A DNA stretch of 64,000 nt from Brevibacillus sp. (lineage in GTDB: Bacteria; Bacillota; Bacilli; Brevibacillales; Brevibacillaceae). The stretch's first letter is position 1. Every line of letters starts with the position of its first letter. Shown here one piece after another: positions 35,017-43,961 of this stretch. Below the pieces are notes generated by a model, which worked only from the letters and a program-made list of their open reading frames with translations, did no database searches and was not told the origin of the DNA. Location: the NCBI GenBank assembly GCA_017656235.1, contig JACDOF010000008.1, positions 62,001-126,000 of the forward strand, written 5' to 3'. Made by a program: the position numbers and the translations under genes.

Positions 35017-35847
35017 ATGCTGCACATTGTCGCCTGCATCAAACAGGTGCCGGACACCAAAGTGATCAAGATGAACCCGAAGACCAATACGATGGACCGT
35101 TCCAGCGCACCCGCAATCTTGAATCCGTACGACGCCCATGCGGTGGAAGAAGCGGTTCGGTTAAAAAAGCGCTACGGCGGGACGGTATCCGTCTTGACAA
35201 TGGGCCCTCCTCCGGCCGTCAAGGCGATTAAAAAGTGCATCGAAATCGGCGCCGACGAGGGCTACATGATTACAGACCGCGCCTTTGCCGGTGCTGACAC
35301 TCTGGCTACCAGCTACGCCTTGACCAAAGCGCTTGAAAAGATCTCCGCCATCAAGCCGATCGACCTGATCATCTGCGGAAAGATGACCATTGACGGCGAT
35401 ACCGGCCAGGTGGGGCCAGGCATTGCCAGACGGCTGGACATCCCTCCGCTCACCTCTGTGAAGAAAGTGGTGGAGATCAACCGGGAAAGGGGATACGCCC
35501 TGATTCACCGCAAGCTGGAAGACGGCTACGAAGTGGTACAGTCTGCCCTGCCCTGTCTGTTATCGGTGGAAAAAGAGATTAACGAAGTGCCGTACTCCCC
35601 TCTGCCCAACATGATCAGGGCCGCCCGATACCAGCCGACGATCTGGTCCGTGGACGATCTGGAAGGGGTGGACCGCAGCCAGTTGGGACTGAAAGGCTCT
35701 CCCACCATCGTGGCCAAGGTATGGCCGCCGGAAAAACCAAAAGGGGGGGAGATGCTGGAGGGGGAACCTGCTGAACAGGTGGCGCGGTTGATGGATATTC
35801 TGCTTGCCAAACGAGAGTTGTTTCGGGTGAAAGGGGTGGAACGATGA
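35017..35847 (+). CDS. fixA: Electron transfer flavoprotein beta subunit, FixA type
   Basis: A 276-residue ETF beta subunit of the FixABCX group, which bifurcates NADH electrons to quinone (through FixC) and to ferredoxin (through FixX). CIKQVPDTKVIKMN at the start and the conserved ICGKMTIDGDTGQVGPGIA segment, contacting the AMP or bifurcating FAD site, are visible. AAGGAGTG precedes the ATG. The four fix genes overlap or abut. In diazotrophs the system feeds nitrogenase; no nif gene is in this window, and FixABCX is also found in non-fixers. Confidence 0.9.
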   Translation: MLHIVACIKQVPDTKVIKMNPKTNTMDRSSAPAILNPYDAHAVEEAVRLKKRYGGTVSVLTMGPPPAVKAIKKCIEIGADEGYMITDRAFAGADTLATSYALTKALEKISAIKPIDLIICGKMTIDGDTGQVGPGIARRLDIPPLTSVKKVVEINRERGYALIHRKLEDGYEVVQSALPCLLSVEKEINEVPYSPLPNMIRAARYQPTIWSVDDLEGVDRSQLGLKGSPTIVAKVWPPEKPKGGEMLEGEPAEQVARLMDILLAKRELFRVKGVER

Positions 35848-36875
35848 ACCTCGACGATTACTGCGGAGTATGGGTCTTTTTGGAGCACAAGGAAGGGAAA
35901 ATCGTGCCCGTTTCGCTGGAACTGCTGGGAGCGGGACGGGCGCTGGCCGACAAGCGGGGGGTACCGCTGGCCGGTCTGTTGATTGGTGACGGGGTAAAGC
36001 CGCTTGCCGGTGAGGCCATCCGTTACGGAGCAGACATCGTTTACCTTTATGACGATCCGATCTTTCACGACTATCGGACGGAGTCGTACATGAAAGCAGT
36101 GATCGCCTGCTGCCAAAAGTACAAACCGGAGATCTTCCTTTACGGCGCCACATCGACCGGCAAAGATCTGGCCAGCGCTGTCGCTACCGATTTGGCCACC
36201 GGGCTGACCGCCGATACCACCATGTTGGATGTTGATATCGAGACAGGACTGCTGCTCGCGAGCAGGCCGGCATTTGGCGGCAATATCATGGCCACGATTC
36301 TTTGCAAAAAGCACAGGCCGCAAATGGCCACCGTTCGTCCCAAGGTGATGCGAGCGCTGGAACCCGACCCCGCCCGGCGCGGCCAGGTGATTGAAGAGTC
36401 GATCGCGATCAGGGAAGAAGAACTGCGAACCAAGGTGCTGAAAATTGTCCGTGAGACCACCAGCAAGCTCCGCCTCGACGAGGCTGACGTGATCGTGGCC
36501 GGCGGCAAAGGATTGGGCAGTCAGGAGGGCTTTCAACTGATTCACCGCTTTGCCGAACGGATCGGCGCGACAGTGGGGGCAAGCCGCGATGCCGTGGAAG
36601 CGGGCTGGATTGACCACCAGCATCAGGTGGGCCAGACCGGAGTAACGGTGACGCCCAAAATCTACTTTGCGATCGGGATTTCCGGCGCGATTCAGCACCT
36701 CGTCGGCATGCAAAACTCCGGTCTGATCATCGCCATAAACAAAGACCCTCATGCTCCCATCTTTCAGCATTGTCACTACGGCATTGTTGGGGACGCCTTT
36801 GAAATTGTGCCGCTCTTAATGGAGGCGTTTCAGAAACTTGTGCAGGAGGAGGTGCCACATGGCGGAAAAGTTTGA
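35844..36875 (+). CDS. fixB: Electron transfer flavoprotein alpha subunit, FixB type
   Basis: A 343-residue ETF alpha subunit that binds the electron-transferring FAD. The C-terminal FAD-binding signature is clear: VGASRDAVEAGWIDHQHQVG, followed by [20 protein letters not shown]. It overlaps fixA by 4 bases and fixC by 17, so the operon is tightly coupled. It is a distinct paralogue of the EtfA encoded at 59890. Confidence 0.9.
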   Translation: MNLDDYCGVWVFLEHKEGKIVPVSLELLGAGRALADKRGVPLAGLLIGDGVKPLAGEAIRYGADIVYLYDDPIFHDYRTESYMKAVIACCQKYKPEIFLYGATSTGKDLASAVATDLATGLTADTTMLDVDIETGLLLASRPAFGGNIMATILCKKHRPQMATVRPKVMRALEPDPARRGQVIEESIAIREEELRTKVLKIVRETTSKLRLDEADVIVAGGKGLGSQEGFQLIHRFAERIGATVGASRDAVEAGWIDHQHQVGQTGVTVTPKIYFAIGISGAIQHLVGMQNSGLIIAINKDPHAPIFQHCHYGIVGDAFEIVPLLMEAFQKLVQEEVPHGGKV

Positions 36876-38154
36876 TGTGATCGTTGTTGGAGCGGGTCCG
36901 GCCGGAACCTCCTGTGCATACACCTTGGCCAAGGCCGGTGTAAACGTGCTGCTGCTGGAGCGCGGCGAATACCCCGGTTCCAAAAACGTAATGGGGGGTG
37001 TCTTGTACCGCAAGATGATGGAAGACATCATCCCTGGGTTTTACAAGGAAGCACCCGTGGAACGGCCGATTGTGGAGCAGCGGTTCATGATGCTGGACAA
37101 AGAGTCGGCGCTCACCTTCAGCTACAAAGGGTTGGAATGGGGACGGGAACCGTACAACAACTTTACCGTGCTTCGGGCCAAGTTTGACCAGTGGTTTGCG
37201 GATCAGGCCGTCCGGCAGGGCGCACTCCTGGTCAACGAGACGGTTGTGCTGGAGTGTATCGTCGAGGACGGGCGCGTTGTCGGCGTACGCACGGACCGAC
37301 CAGACGGGGACGTCTACGCGGATGTGGTCGTCCTGGCCGACGGGGTGAACTCGCTGTTGGCCAAATCGCTCGGCTTTCACAAGGAATTCCGCCCGGACGA
37401 AGTGGCACTGGCGGTCATGGAAGTACTGAAACTGGACAAAAAGACGATCGAGGACCGCTTCAATCTGGAGGCAGATCAAGGCTGCACGATTGAGATCTTT
37501 GGGGACGCCACCAAAGGCATTCTCGGCACCGCCTGGCTTTACACCAACAAAGACAGCCTGAACATCGGGGTGGGCACGATGCTCTCCGGGCTGATCAAGC
37601 ACAAGCTCAAGCCGTACGAACTGCTGGAGTATGTCAAGCAGCATCCGCTGATTCGGCCGTACATTCAGGGCAGCGAACAGCAGGAATACCTGGCCCATCT
37701 CATCCCCGAAGGCGGCTATCGCTCCATGCCCAAGATCGTCGGCAGCGGTGTGCTGGTCGTCGGTGATGCTGCTCAACTGGTCAATGCCATCCACCGCGAA
37801 GGCTCCAACATGGCGATGACTTCCGGCGTACTGGCTGCGGAAGCGATTCTCGCCGCGAAGGAAGCAGGCGATTTCTCCGAAAAAGCGCTGGACAGCTACC
37901 GCGTCAACCTGATGAACAGCTTCGTCGGTCAGGATTTGCAAAAATACAAGGATGCGACCCACCATTTCGAGAAGTTTCCGCACTATTTTGAAGAGTACAT
38001 TCCGCTGCTTACCCGGGCTGCCAGCCAGATGTTCACGGTTGACGGCAGTTCGAAGTGGGATAAGCAGAAAAAAATCTGGCGCGACCTCGGCTCGCCGGGG
38101 AAAAAGTTCAAGATTGCCCGCGATATCTACAACGCATGGAAGGTGATGAAGTGA
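36859..38154 (+). CDS. fixC: FAD-dependent ETF-quinone oxidoreductase-like protein FixC
   Basis: A 431-residue flavoprotein related to the N-terminal part of ETF-ubiquinone oxidoreductase. The dinucleotide-binding motif VVGAGPAGTSCA is at the N-terminus, and GVLVVGDAAQLVNAIHREGSN is the second FAD motif with the conserved aspartate. It passes electrons to quinone in the membrane. GGAGGAGG lies 7 bases before the ATG at 36859. Its stop overlaps the fixX start. Confidence 0.92.
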   Translation: MAEKFDVIVVGAGPAGTSCAYTLAKAGVNVLLLERGEYPGSKNVMGGVLYRKMMEDIIPGFYKEAPVERPIVEQRFMMLDKESALTFSYKGLEWGREPYNNFTVLRAKFDQWFADQAVRQGALLVNETVVLECIVEDGRVVGVRTDRPDGDVYADVVVLADGVNSLLAKSLGFHKEFRPDEVALAVMEVLKLDKKTIEDRFNLEADQGCTIEIFGDATKGILGTAWLYTNKDSLNIGVGTMLSGLIKHKLKPYELLEYVKQHPLIRPYIQGSEQQEYLAHLIPEGGYRSMPKIVGSGVLVVGDAAQLVNAIHREGSNMAMTSGVLAAEAILAAKEAGDFSEKALDSYRVNLMNSFVGQDLQKYKDATHHFEKFPHYFEEYIPLLTRAASQMFTVDGSSKWDKQKKIWRDLGSPGKKFKIARDIYNAWKVMK

Positions 38155-38450
38155 TGAATGAGCCTGCCAAGGGACAGACGATTGAAGAGAAACAGTACCT
38201 GGTTCGGTTTAAGGCAGATACCCGCTCCCATCTGCACGTGCTCGACGCCGACATCTGTGCCACCAAGTGTCCCGACAAGATCTGTACCATCTTCTGCCCC
38301 GCCGAAGTCTACAAGTGGGAAGGCATCCGCATGCATGTCGGTTATGAAGGCTGCCACGAGTGCGGCAGCTGCCGGATCGGCTGTCCCTATGAAAATATCA
38401 AATGGGAATATCCTAAAGGTGGTCACGGGATCATCTTTAGGTTGGCCTGA
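38154..38450 (+). CDS. fixX: Ferredoxin-like protein FixX
   Basis: A 98-residue ferredoxin of the FixABCX complex. Cysteine motifs are CATKCPDKICTIFCP (residues about 34-48) and CHECGSCRIGCP (about 70-81); the latter is a typical C-x2-C-x2-C-x3-CP cluster ligand set for [4Fe-4S]. ATG at 38154 overlaps the fixC stop by one base and has GGTGATG upstream. Confidence 0.9.
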   Translation: MNEPAKGQTIEEKQYLVRFKADTRSHLHVLDADICATKCPDKICTIFCPAEVYKWEGIRMHVGYEGCHECGSCRIGCPYENIKWEYPKGGHGIIFRLA

Positions 38451-38463
38451 CCGTGAGGCCGTC

Positions 38464-38637
38464 ATGCTTGCTGTCGGGGATTGGGTGAAGTTCGCTTTGG
38501 ATGGCGCACTGGGAGTCGTGCTGGACGTTCGTGATGATCGCTGCCAGGTGATGTGGGAAGATTACTTTGTGAGCTGGGAAAAACGAGAACTCCTGCTCAA
38601 GCTGGAACAGGATAAAGAGGAAAAGCTCGGATGGTGA
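38464..38637 (+). CDS. Small SH3-like hypothetical protein, 57 residues
   Basis: Starts 13 bases after fixX. The product is a compact, beta-rich sequence (VGDWVKFALDGALGVVLDV ... CQVMWEDYFVSWEKRELL) like small SH3/KOW-type domains. A weak ribosome site (GTGAGG) precedes the ATG. It could be part of the fix operon. Function unknown. Confidence 0.6.
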   Translation: MLAVGDWVKFALDGALGVVLDVRDDRCQVMWEDYFVSWEKRELLLKLEQDKEEKLGW

Positions 38638-38640
38638 TCA

Positions 38641-38887
38641 AGTCTGTCAGGGTTTACTATCCTGACGGCAGACTGCCGACAAAGTGTCGTGAATAAACGA
38701 GGGGGCGTTTTCCGCGCTCACGTAAGGTGGCCGGCTGGCGAAAAACCGCCCACACTCGTCCCGTGCGTGAGCTTGAAACTTGATCACACCAGTTGGCAAC
38801 GGAGTGAAGGGGAAAATGGCTGCTTCTCCCTATCCAGATACCCTTTGCCTACACGATGCCGTCAGGGTTTTCTTCCCTGACGGTTTT
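38641..38887. repeat. Dispersed hairpin-rich repeat, copy B, bracketed by twin hairpins
   Basis: The core shares cgcgctcacgtaaggtggcc (38713-38732) and gctggcgaaaaaccgcc (38734-38750) exactly with copy C, and gttggcaacggagtga (38792-38807) plus ggaaaatggc (38811-38820) exactly with copy A. At its edges are two near-identical hairpins, GTCAGG..CCTGAC (38645-38666) and CCGTCAGGG..CCCTGACGG (38859-38883). Confidence 0.7.
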
Positions 38888-39796
38888 CTGATGAAACGCC
38901 GCCCACGTGGCGGCAAGACCTTCGCGCAGCGAGAAGCGCGGCTCCCAACCGAGTGCTGCTTTCATTTTTTCATTGGACAGGCAGCTGTGGCGAATGTCAC
39001 CCGGCCGTGGCGGGCCGTACCGACGTTCAATCGGTCTGCCGGAAACGTACTCCAGTTCGTTGATCAACTGATTGATCGAAGTCGGCACCCCTGTACTCAG
39101 ATTGAGCACGGTGTTGTCTCCCCGTTCAAAAGACGTGAGGATGGCTTCTGCCACGTCGCCGACGTAGATAAAGTCGCGGGTCTGCTCTCCGTCTCCGTTG
39201 ATCGTGAGCGGTTTTCCCTGCAGGATTTGTTCCAGAAAGATGGCGACGACACCGCCATCCGCCTTGGCCAGTTGGCGCGGGCCGTACACGTTGGCAAAGC
39301 GGAATGCTGTAAAGGGGAGCCCGTACAAATGATGATAGACGGCCAGATATCCTTCGCCAGCGTACTTGCTGACGGCATAGGGGGAGAGCAGGCGGCCGGC
39401 CATCTCTTCGACGATGGGGACGCGGTCCGGTTCCCCGTAAACGGCGGCAGAGGAAGCGTAGATCACTTTTTGCACCTGCTCCTGTCTGGCCGCTTCCAAC
39501 AGCCTGAGCAGCCCCAGGATGTTCACCCGGGCATCAAAGCCCGGGTCGCGGACAGAAACCGGTACGACGCTTTGCGCTGCGAGGTGAACGATAATGTCTG
39601 GCCGCTCCGCTTTGATGAGGTCATGCAATCCTTCGTCGCAAATGTCCAAACGGTAGAAGACCGCTCCTTCCGGTATCGACTGCTGCTGCCCGCTGCCCAA
39701 ATTGTCGACCACAATGGCGCGATGGCCTTCAGCGAGCAGCCTCTCAACAAGATGGGAGCCGATAAAACCGGCTCCCCCCGTCACCAGCACGTTCAT
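38849..39796 (-). CDS. NAD-dependent nucleotide-sugar epimerase (GalE-like)
   Basis: A 315-residue extended short-chain dehydrogenase. The NAD motif GGAGFIGS is at residues 7-14; the catalytic Tyr-x3-Lys is in YAVSKYAGEG, with SSAAVYG before it. Most like UDP-glucose/UDP-GlcNAc 4-epimerases that interconvert gluco and galacto sugars for glycan synthesis. GGAGTGTG precedes the ATG. It overlaps the upstream glycosyltransferase gene by 4 bases. Substrate specificity not determined. Confidence 0.87.
   Translation of the reverse strand: MNVLVTGGAGFIGSHLVERLLAEGHRAIVVDNLGSGQQQSIPEGAVFYRLDICDEGLHDLIKAERPDIIVHLAAQSVVPVSVRDPGFDARVNILGLLRLLEAARQEQVQKVIYASSAAVYGEPDRVPIVEEMAGRLLSPYAVSKYAGEGYLAVYHHLYGLPFTAFRFANVYGPRQLAKADGGVVAIFLEQILQGKPLTINGDGEQTRDFIYVGDVAEAILTSFERGDNTVLNLSTGVPTSINQLINELEYVSGRPIERRYGPPRPGDIRHSCLSNEKMKAALGWEPRFSLREGLAATWAAFHQKTVREENPDGIV
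38859..38887 (+). terminator. Terminator at the end of the fix operon
   Basis: CCGTCAGGG (38859-38867) pairs perfectly with CCCTGACGG (38875-38883), then TTTT. It also encodes the last residues of the convergent epimerase gene. Confidence 0.75.
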
Positions 39797-40965
39797 GGGT
39801 TCACACTCCTGTCAGGCAGGCGGCGCTTGGCGGTCAGGGAACGGTAGAGAGCGACCGTTTGCGCCGTCATCTGTTCAATCGTAAATGATTGTTTCAGCTT
39901 GTAAAATGCGGCGGCAGCCAGTTCGGCGCGCAGGTCAGCATCTTCGGCGATTCGCTGCATTGCCTGCGCCAACTGATCAGCGGAAGCGGACGGGACGAGC
40001 AAACCAGTCCGTTCCGGTTCAACGAATTCTTTAATGCCGCCGACTGCTGTGGCCACAATGGGTACCTCTGAAGCGACGGCCTCCAGGACTGTGTAGGCCA
40101 GCCCCTCGTGCAGCGACGACATCACAAACGCATCAAAAGTGTGCAGACATGCGGGAATGTCACTGCGAAACCCGGTAAAGACGACTTGTTCTCTTACTCC
40201 CAGTCGTTCAGCGGTTTCTTCCAACAGAGAGCGCTCCGGACCATCGCCGATCATGACCAGCCTTGCGGACAGCGGGGCAAGGCGCTTGGCGGCTTGGGCA
40301 AAGGCTTCGATCATGTAGGAAAGCCCCTTGACCGGTACGAAACGGGCGACTGTACCGTAGACGAAGGCATCTTCGGGGATGCCCCATTCACTGCGCAGCC
40401 GGGTCCGGTTCACTTCACGCTGCCCGGTGCAGCGAAACGGTTTGATATTGATGCCGTTGTAGATCAAACTGACCTTTTCCCGGGCAATCCCTTCTTTATG
40501 TAAAATGTCCTGTATTGCCGTGCTGACCGCGATGAAGTGATGGGATAAAGGGCGTGTCAGCTTCTCCATCAACGAGACGATCAGGTAGGCCAACGGCTGG
40601 ACATAGTCGTAGCGCAGGTAGCTGTGCACGGTAGTCAGCACGGCAGAGCCGCTGCCGCGTGCGGCAAGACGGGCAAAGAAGTTGGCTTTTACCCCGTGCG
40701 AATGGACGATGTCCGGCTGGTAGCTGCGCATCACCTGCTTGAGTCCGCCCAGCAGGCGAATGTCAAAACGTCCGTACTGGTTCAGCACAACCACCGGGAT
40801 GCCGGCGTCGCGCAGTTTGCCGGCAAAGACGGAATCGTAGAAACAGACTACCTGTGCCGCAAATTCGTCTTGCGGGATGGACGAGAGCAGGTTGAGAATA
40901 TGCTGTTCGGCTCCTCCGAATTCTCCTCCACCAATCACATGGAGGACGCGCGTTTTGCTGTTCAT
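39793..40965 (-). CDS. Glycosyltransferase family 4 protein
   Basis: A 390-residue GT-B glycosyltransferase. An N-terminal acceptor domain with GGGEFGGAEQHILNLL is followed by the sugar-nucleotide domain with the retaining-GT4 E-x7-E motif in SSLHEGLAYTVLEAVAS. The ATG at 40965 is preferred, though an in-frame GTG at 40974 is also possible (AAAGG lies 5 bases before it). It forms an operon with the epimerase gene downstream and is divergent from the next cluster. Donor and acceptor unknown. Confidence 0.85.
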   Translation of the reverse strand: MNSKTRVLHVIGGGEFGGAEQHILNLLSSIPQDEFAAQVVCFYDSVFAGKLRDAGIPVVVLNQYGRFDIRLLGGLKQVMRSYQPDIVHSHGVKANFFARLAARGSGSAVLTTVHSYLRYDYVQPLAYLIVSLMEKLTRPLSHHFIAVSTAIQDILHKEGIAREKVSLIYNGINIKPFRCTGQREVNRTRLRSEWGIPEDAFVYGTVARFVPVKGLSYMIEAFAQAAKRLAPLSARLVMIGDGPERSLLEETAERLGVREQVVFTGFRSDIPACLHTFDAFVMSSLHEGLAYTVLEAVASEVPIVATAVGGIKEFVEPERTGLLVPSASADQLAQAMQRIAEDADLRAELAAAAFYKLKQSFTIEQMTAQTVALYRSLTAKRRLPDRSVNP

Positions 40966-41089
40966 CTGATCCACCCGAACCTTTCAACAGACCATTTTCA
41001 CTATAGCAGATGGCAGAGGGATTCGCAATAAAACAAGAGATATGGTATGGTAATTACGGTACTTACACACGGATGAGGAAGAGCGGACG

Positions 41090-42454
41090 ATGAGTGAAAC
41101 CAAAAACGTACTGATTGTAGCTTACGGATTTCCGCCGATTGGCGGCGGCGGGGTACCGCGGCCGCTCAAGATGGCCAAGTACCTGGGTGAGTTCGGGTGG
41201 CGCGTGCACGTGCTGACGGTTGATCCGACTTACCATGCCACATTGGACCATTCGCTGCTGGCGGAGGTACCGTCTGAGGTAAACATCTACCGGGCCAGGG
41301 AACTGCCGCTGCTTCCCCGCCCGGCCCAGCCTGCAAAAATGCCGGCGGCCGGTTCGCAATCGGCTGGAGGCCTGTCATTTGCAGCCCGCTGCAAACAGCA
41401 GGTGATTTCTGTCTTGAAAAAAGCAAAACCGTACCTGTTGATTCCCGATGACAACATCCTCTGGTATCCGGCCGCTGTGAAGCTGGGACGGGAAATCATG
41501 CGCCGGGAGAAGATTGACGTGATTTTCTCCACATCGGGTCCTGCCACAGACCATTTGGTGGCGCGCAAGCTGGTGGAAGCCCATCCCTGCAAGTGGATCG
41601 TCGATTTTCGCGATCCCTGGACGCAGAATATGCACCGCTCAGGCATTGCCTGGCGCGACCGGCTGGAAGAGAGGATGGAAGCGGACGTGATCAGTCGCGC
41701 TGACGCGGTGACAACGGTTACGGCCAAGTTTGCCGAGAACTTCCGGCAAAAGTACGGGACCGCGATCAAACGGTTGGAGTTGATATACAACGGCTTTGAC
41801 CGGGCCGACTTCGCCGACCTCCAGCCGGCCGAACGGAGCGACGGGAAGTTCCGCGCCGTTTATGCCGGGATTTTCTATCAGAAGCGAAATCCGCGCCTTC
41901 TGCTGGAAGCGGTAAAAGAGCTGATCGAGGAAGGACGCGTCAAGCGGGAAGAGATCCTGCTTTCGTTTGCCGGAGTGTTTGACTATCCCGGTTATTCCGA
42001 AAATGCGGATTGTGTCAATCGTCTGGGCTTGGCCGATGTCGTGGAAGTTTTGGGAAACCTGCCCCATAAAGAGGCGCTGCGCTTGATGAAAAGTGCTGAC
42101 GTACTGCTCCTGGTGGGTGACGTTTCCGAAGATGCCGGCGCCTACATCCCCGGCAAGCTGTACGAGTACATGGGTGTGGGCAAACCCATCCTCGCTCTCA
42201 ACATGGCGGGGGAAGCGACGGAAATCGTACAGCGCTTCCGGCTGGGTCAGGTGGCGGACCCAACTGACAAGGAGGCAGTCAAGCGGGCCTATCTGGAGAT
42301 GTACGAGGATTGGCGCCGCAGGCGGGACCTGATTCAGACGGCGGAAGAGGGACAAACCGCCGATGACTTCTCCGAGCGGGTCAAGCCGTACGAACGAAGA
42401 GAGCAGGCGAGGCAGCTTGCCCGGTTGATGGACGAACTGACGGGCAGGGAGTAG
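41090..42454 (+). CDS. Glycosyltransferase, GT4-like
   Basis: A 454-residue glycosyltransferase with the N-terminal AYGFPPIGGGGVPRPLKMAKYL motif of GT4 enzymes that modify surface glycans, cut short here to AYGFPPIGGGGVPRP. The C-terminal nucleotide-sugar domain includes IPGKLYEYMGVGKPILAL. GAAGAGCGG precedes the ATG. The gene is followed by its own hairpin terminator and begins the plus-strand glycan cluster. Confidence 0.83.
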   Translation: MSETKNVLIVAYGFPPIGGGGVPRPLKMAKYLGEFGWRVHVLTVDPTYHATLDHSLLAEVPSEVNIYRARELPLLPRPAQPAKMPAAGSQSAGGLSFAARCKQQVISVLKKAKPYLLIPDDNILWYPAAVKLGREIMRREKIDVIFSTSGPATDHLVARKLVEAHPCKWIVDFRDPWTQNMHRSGIAWRDRLEERMEADVISRADAVTTVTAKFAENFRQKYGTAIKRLELIYNGFDRADFADLQPAERSDGKFRAVYAGIFYQKRNPRLLLEAVKELIEEGRVKREEILLSFAGVFDYPGYSENADCVNRLGLADVVEVLGNLPHKEALRLMKSADVLLLVGDVSEDAGAYIPGKLYEYMGVGKPILALNMAGEATEIVQRFRLGQVADPTDKEAVKRAYLEMYEDWRRRRDLIQTAEEGQTADDFSERVKPYERREQARQLARLMDELTGRE

Positions 42455-42473
42455 GGGCAAAAAAGGTGGATGG

Positions 42474-42508
42474 AGAGGATGTGCCAGGCTGTACATCCTC
42501 TTTCGTCG
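42474..42508 (+). terminator. Terminator after the GT4-like gene
   Basis: AGAGGATGT (42474-42482) pairs with ACATCCTCT (42493-42501), followed by TTCGTC. Confidence 0.6.
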
Positions 42509-42652
42509 TCTATTCCTTCACGGATGGCTGCTCTTTTGGAATTGTCGTCGGGTCGGATTTTCAATCGACGGCTGATATGGTATTGTAAACAAGTGAGTTT
42601 GCTGGAACTGTTGGGTATACGCGAAGTGTTCGGAAAAGGAGGAACCAAAAAG

Positions 42653-43144
42653 ATGCGCCTGATTGACAACCAAGGCCGACTTTTCGGAAAAGTGAACCTG
42701 ATCGATTTCCTGCTGATTCTTGTTGTCTTGGGGGCGGTGGCGTTTGGCGTCTACAAAATGACGCAAGGGGAAGTGGTGATTAACGCCCCGGAAAAAACCG
42801 TGACCGTGCAATTCTACGGTAATGCCCTCTATCCGTTTGTCGTCGAGAATATAAAAGAGGGCGATACCATCCGTTCCCTCGAGTCAAACGATGTGATCGG
42901 AAAAATTGTCAAGATTGACGAGGTTAAAGAAGCGATCAACCTTGTTTCCACCGCCGACGGACGAACCGTCATCAGCGAAATTCCCGATAAGTACAGTATC
43001 TACTTCACTGTGGAAGGAAAAGCGAGTCTGGTCAACAACATTTTGCAGGCGGGCAGCACGCCGCTGTTGGCCGGACATGAGCTGAAGATCAAAGGGACAA
43101 GCTTTACGATGTTCAGCGTCATTTCCAAGGTGCAAACAAAGTAA
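42653..43144 (+). CDS. DUF4330 domain protein (first of two)
   Basis: A 163-residue protein with one N-terminal membrane helix (about 16-35, LIDFLLILVVLGAVAFGVY) and an extracytoplasmic beta-rich domain. DUF4330 has no known function and is often found with surface polysaccharide genes. AAAAGGAGGAACC precedes the ATG at 42653; the open frame runs 5' to 42470 without a site. The next gene encodes a paralogue, so the pair probably arose by duplication. Confidence 0.78.
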   Translation: MRLIDNQGRLFGKVNLIDFLLILVVLGAVAFGVYKMTQGEVVINAPEKTVTVQFYGNALYPFVVENIKEGDTIRSLESNDVIGKIVKIDEVKEAINLVSTADGRTVISEIPDKYSIYFTVEGKASLVNNILQAGSTPLLAGHELKIKGTSFTMFSVISKVQTK

Positions 43145-43162
43145 CAAGAGGGAGAAAAGCCC

Positions 43163-43654
43163 ATGCAAAAGTCTGTCCGAATCCGGCCCATCCGGCTGAT
43201 CTGGCTCGTTTTGCTGCTGTCCGTGCTCGGCTGGTTGACGGCGGAGAAACTGGCGGTGCGCTCCCACTTGGGGGAAGGTCCCCGTCAGACCCTGATTACC
43301 GTCTCGGTCGAAAGTGTACCGAAGTTTGTGGCCGACGCGATTCTCGTCGGTGATCGTGTTCACAGGAAAAACGACCAGAACCAACTGTTCGGCACGATCG
43401 TTGATGTGCAGGTGAAACCGGCCAAGGTGCCCGCGGTCAACCAGACGACCGGCGAGACGAAGCTGGGGATTGCCCCCGAGCACTATGACGTGTTTGTGAC
43501 CATTGAAGCAACCACGTCCCGTTCGCCGTATGGCAACACCCTGATTAACAACGCTGTGATCGAACTGAACCAATACCTTCCGCTGTGGACCAATCACGCT
43601 TCGATCAAGACGCGCGTGATCGGAATCGAGGACAAAAAGGAGGGGAGCGGTTGA
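43163..43654 (+). CDS. DUF4330-like protein (second of two)
   Basis: Also 163 residues, with one N-terminal helix (LIWLVLLLSVLGWLTAEKL) and a periphery domain that aligns in outline with the preceding protein (VGDRVHRKNDQNQLFGTIVD against the gene before). GAGGGAGAAAAG precedes the ATG. Its stop overlaps the next start, so the three genes are co-translated. Role unknown. Confidence 0.72.
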   Translation: MQKSVRIRPIRLIWLVLLLSVLGWLTAEKLAVRSHLGEGPRQTLITVSVESVPKFVADAILVGDRVHRKNDQNQLFGTIVDVQVKPAKVPAVNQTTGETKLGIAPEHYDVFVTIEATTSRSPYGNTLINNAVIELNQYLPLWTNHASIKTRVIGIEDKKEGSG

Positions 43655-43956
43655 TGCTGGAATGGGTGGAACGCGTGATTCGCGCTTCCTGGCAGCAGCG
43701 CTTGAAAACGATGCTGACTGCCGATTCGTACTGGGTGTATGTGGCGGTAGTCGTGTTTGTGACCAGTCTGCTCCACCAGATCGTCCTGTACATGTTTCAA
43801 GCCTATGTGATCTCGCTCTTGTTCACACTTGCCTCGGTAGTGGTCGGTGCGATTTTGTTTGCCATCAGGTACGACAACAGGCGGGAATGGCTGGAGGGAA
43901 GCCTGCCAATCCGCACGTGTATCGAGCTTTGGAACCACGATGAAGACGAGGAGTAA
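43654..43956 (+). CDS. Small membrane protein of the glycan cluster, 100 residues
   Basis: Two hydrophobic helices (about 27-45 and 52-70) flanked by an amphipathic start (LEWVERVIRASWQQRLKTML) and an acidic tail. The ATG overlaps the previous stop codon; GAGGGGAG precedes it. The O-antigen ligase-like gene begins 5 bases downstream. No family recognised; probably an accessory component of the polymerase step. Confidence 0.7.
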   Translation: MLEWVERVIRASWQQRLKTMLTADSYWVYVAVVVFVTSLLHQIVLYMFQAYVISLLFTLASVVVGAILFAIRYDNRREWLEGSLPIRTCIELWNHDEDEE

Positions 43957-43961
43957 AGGGT

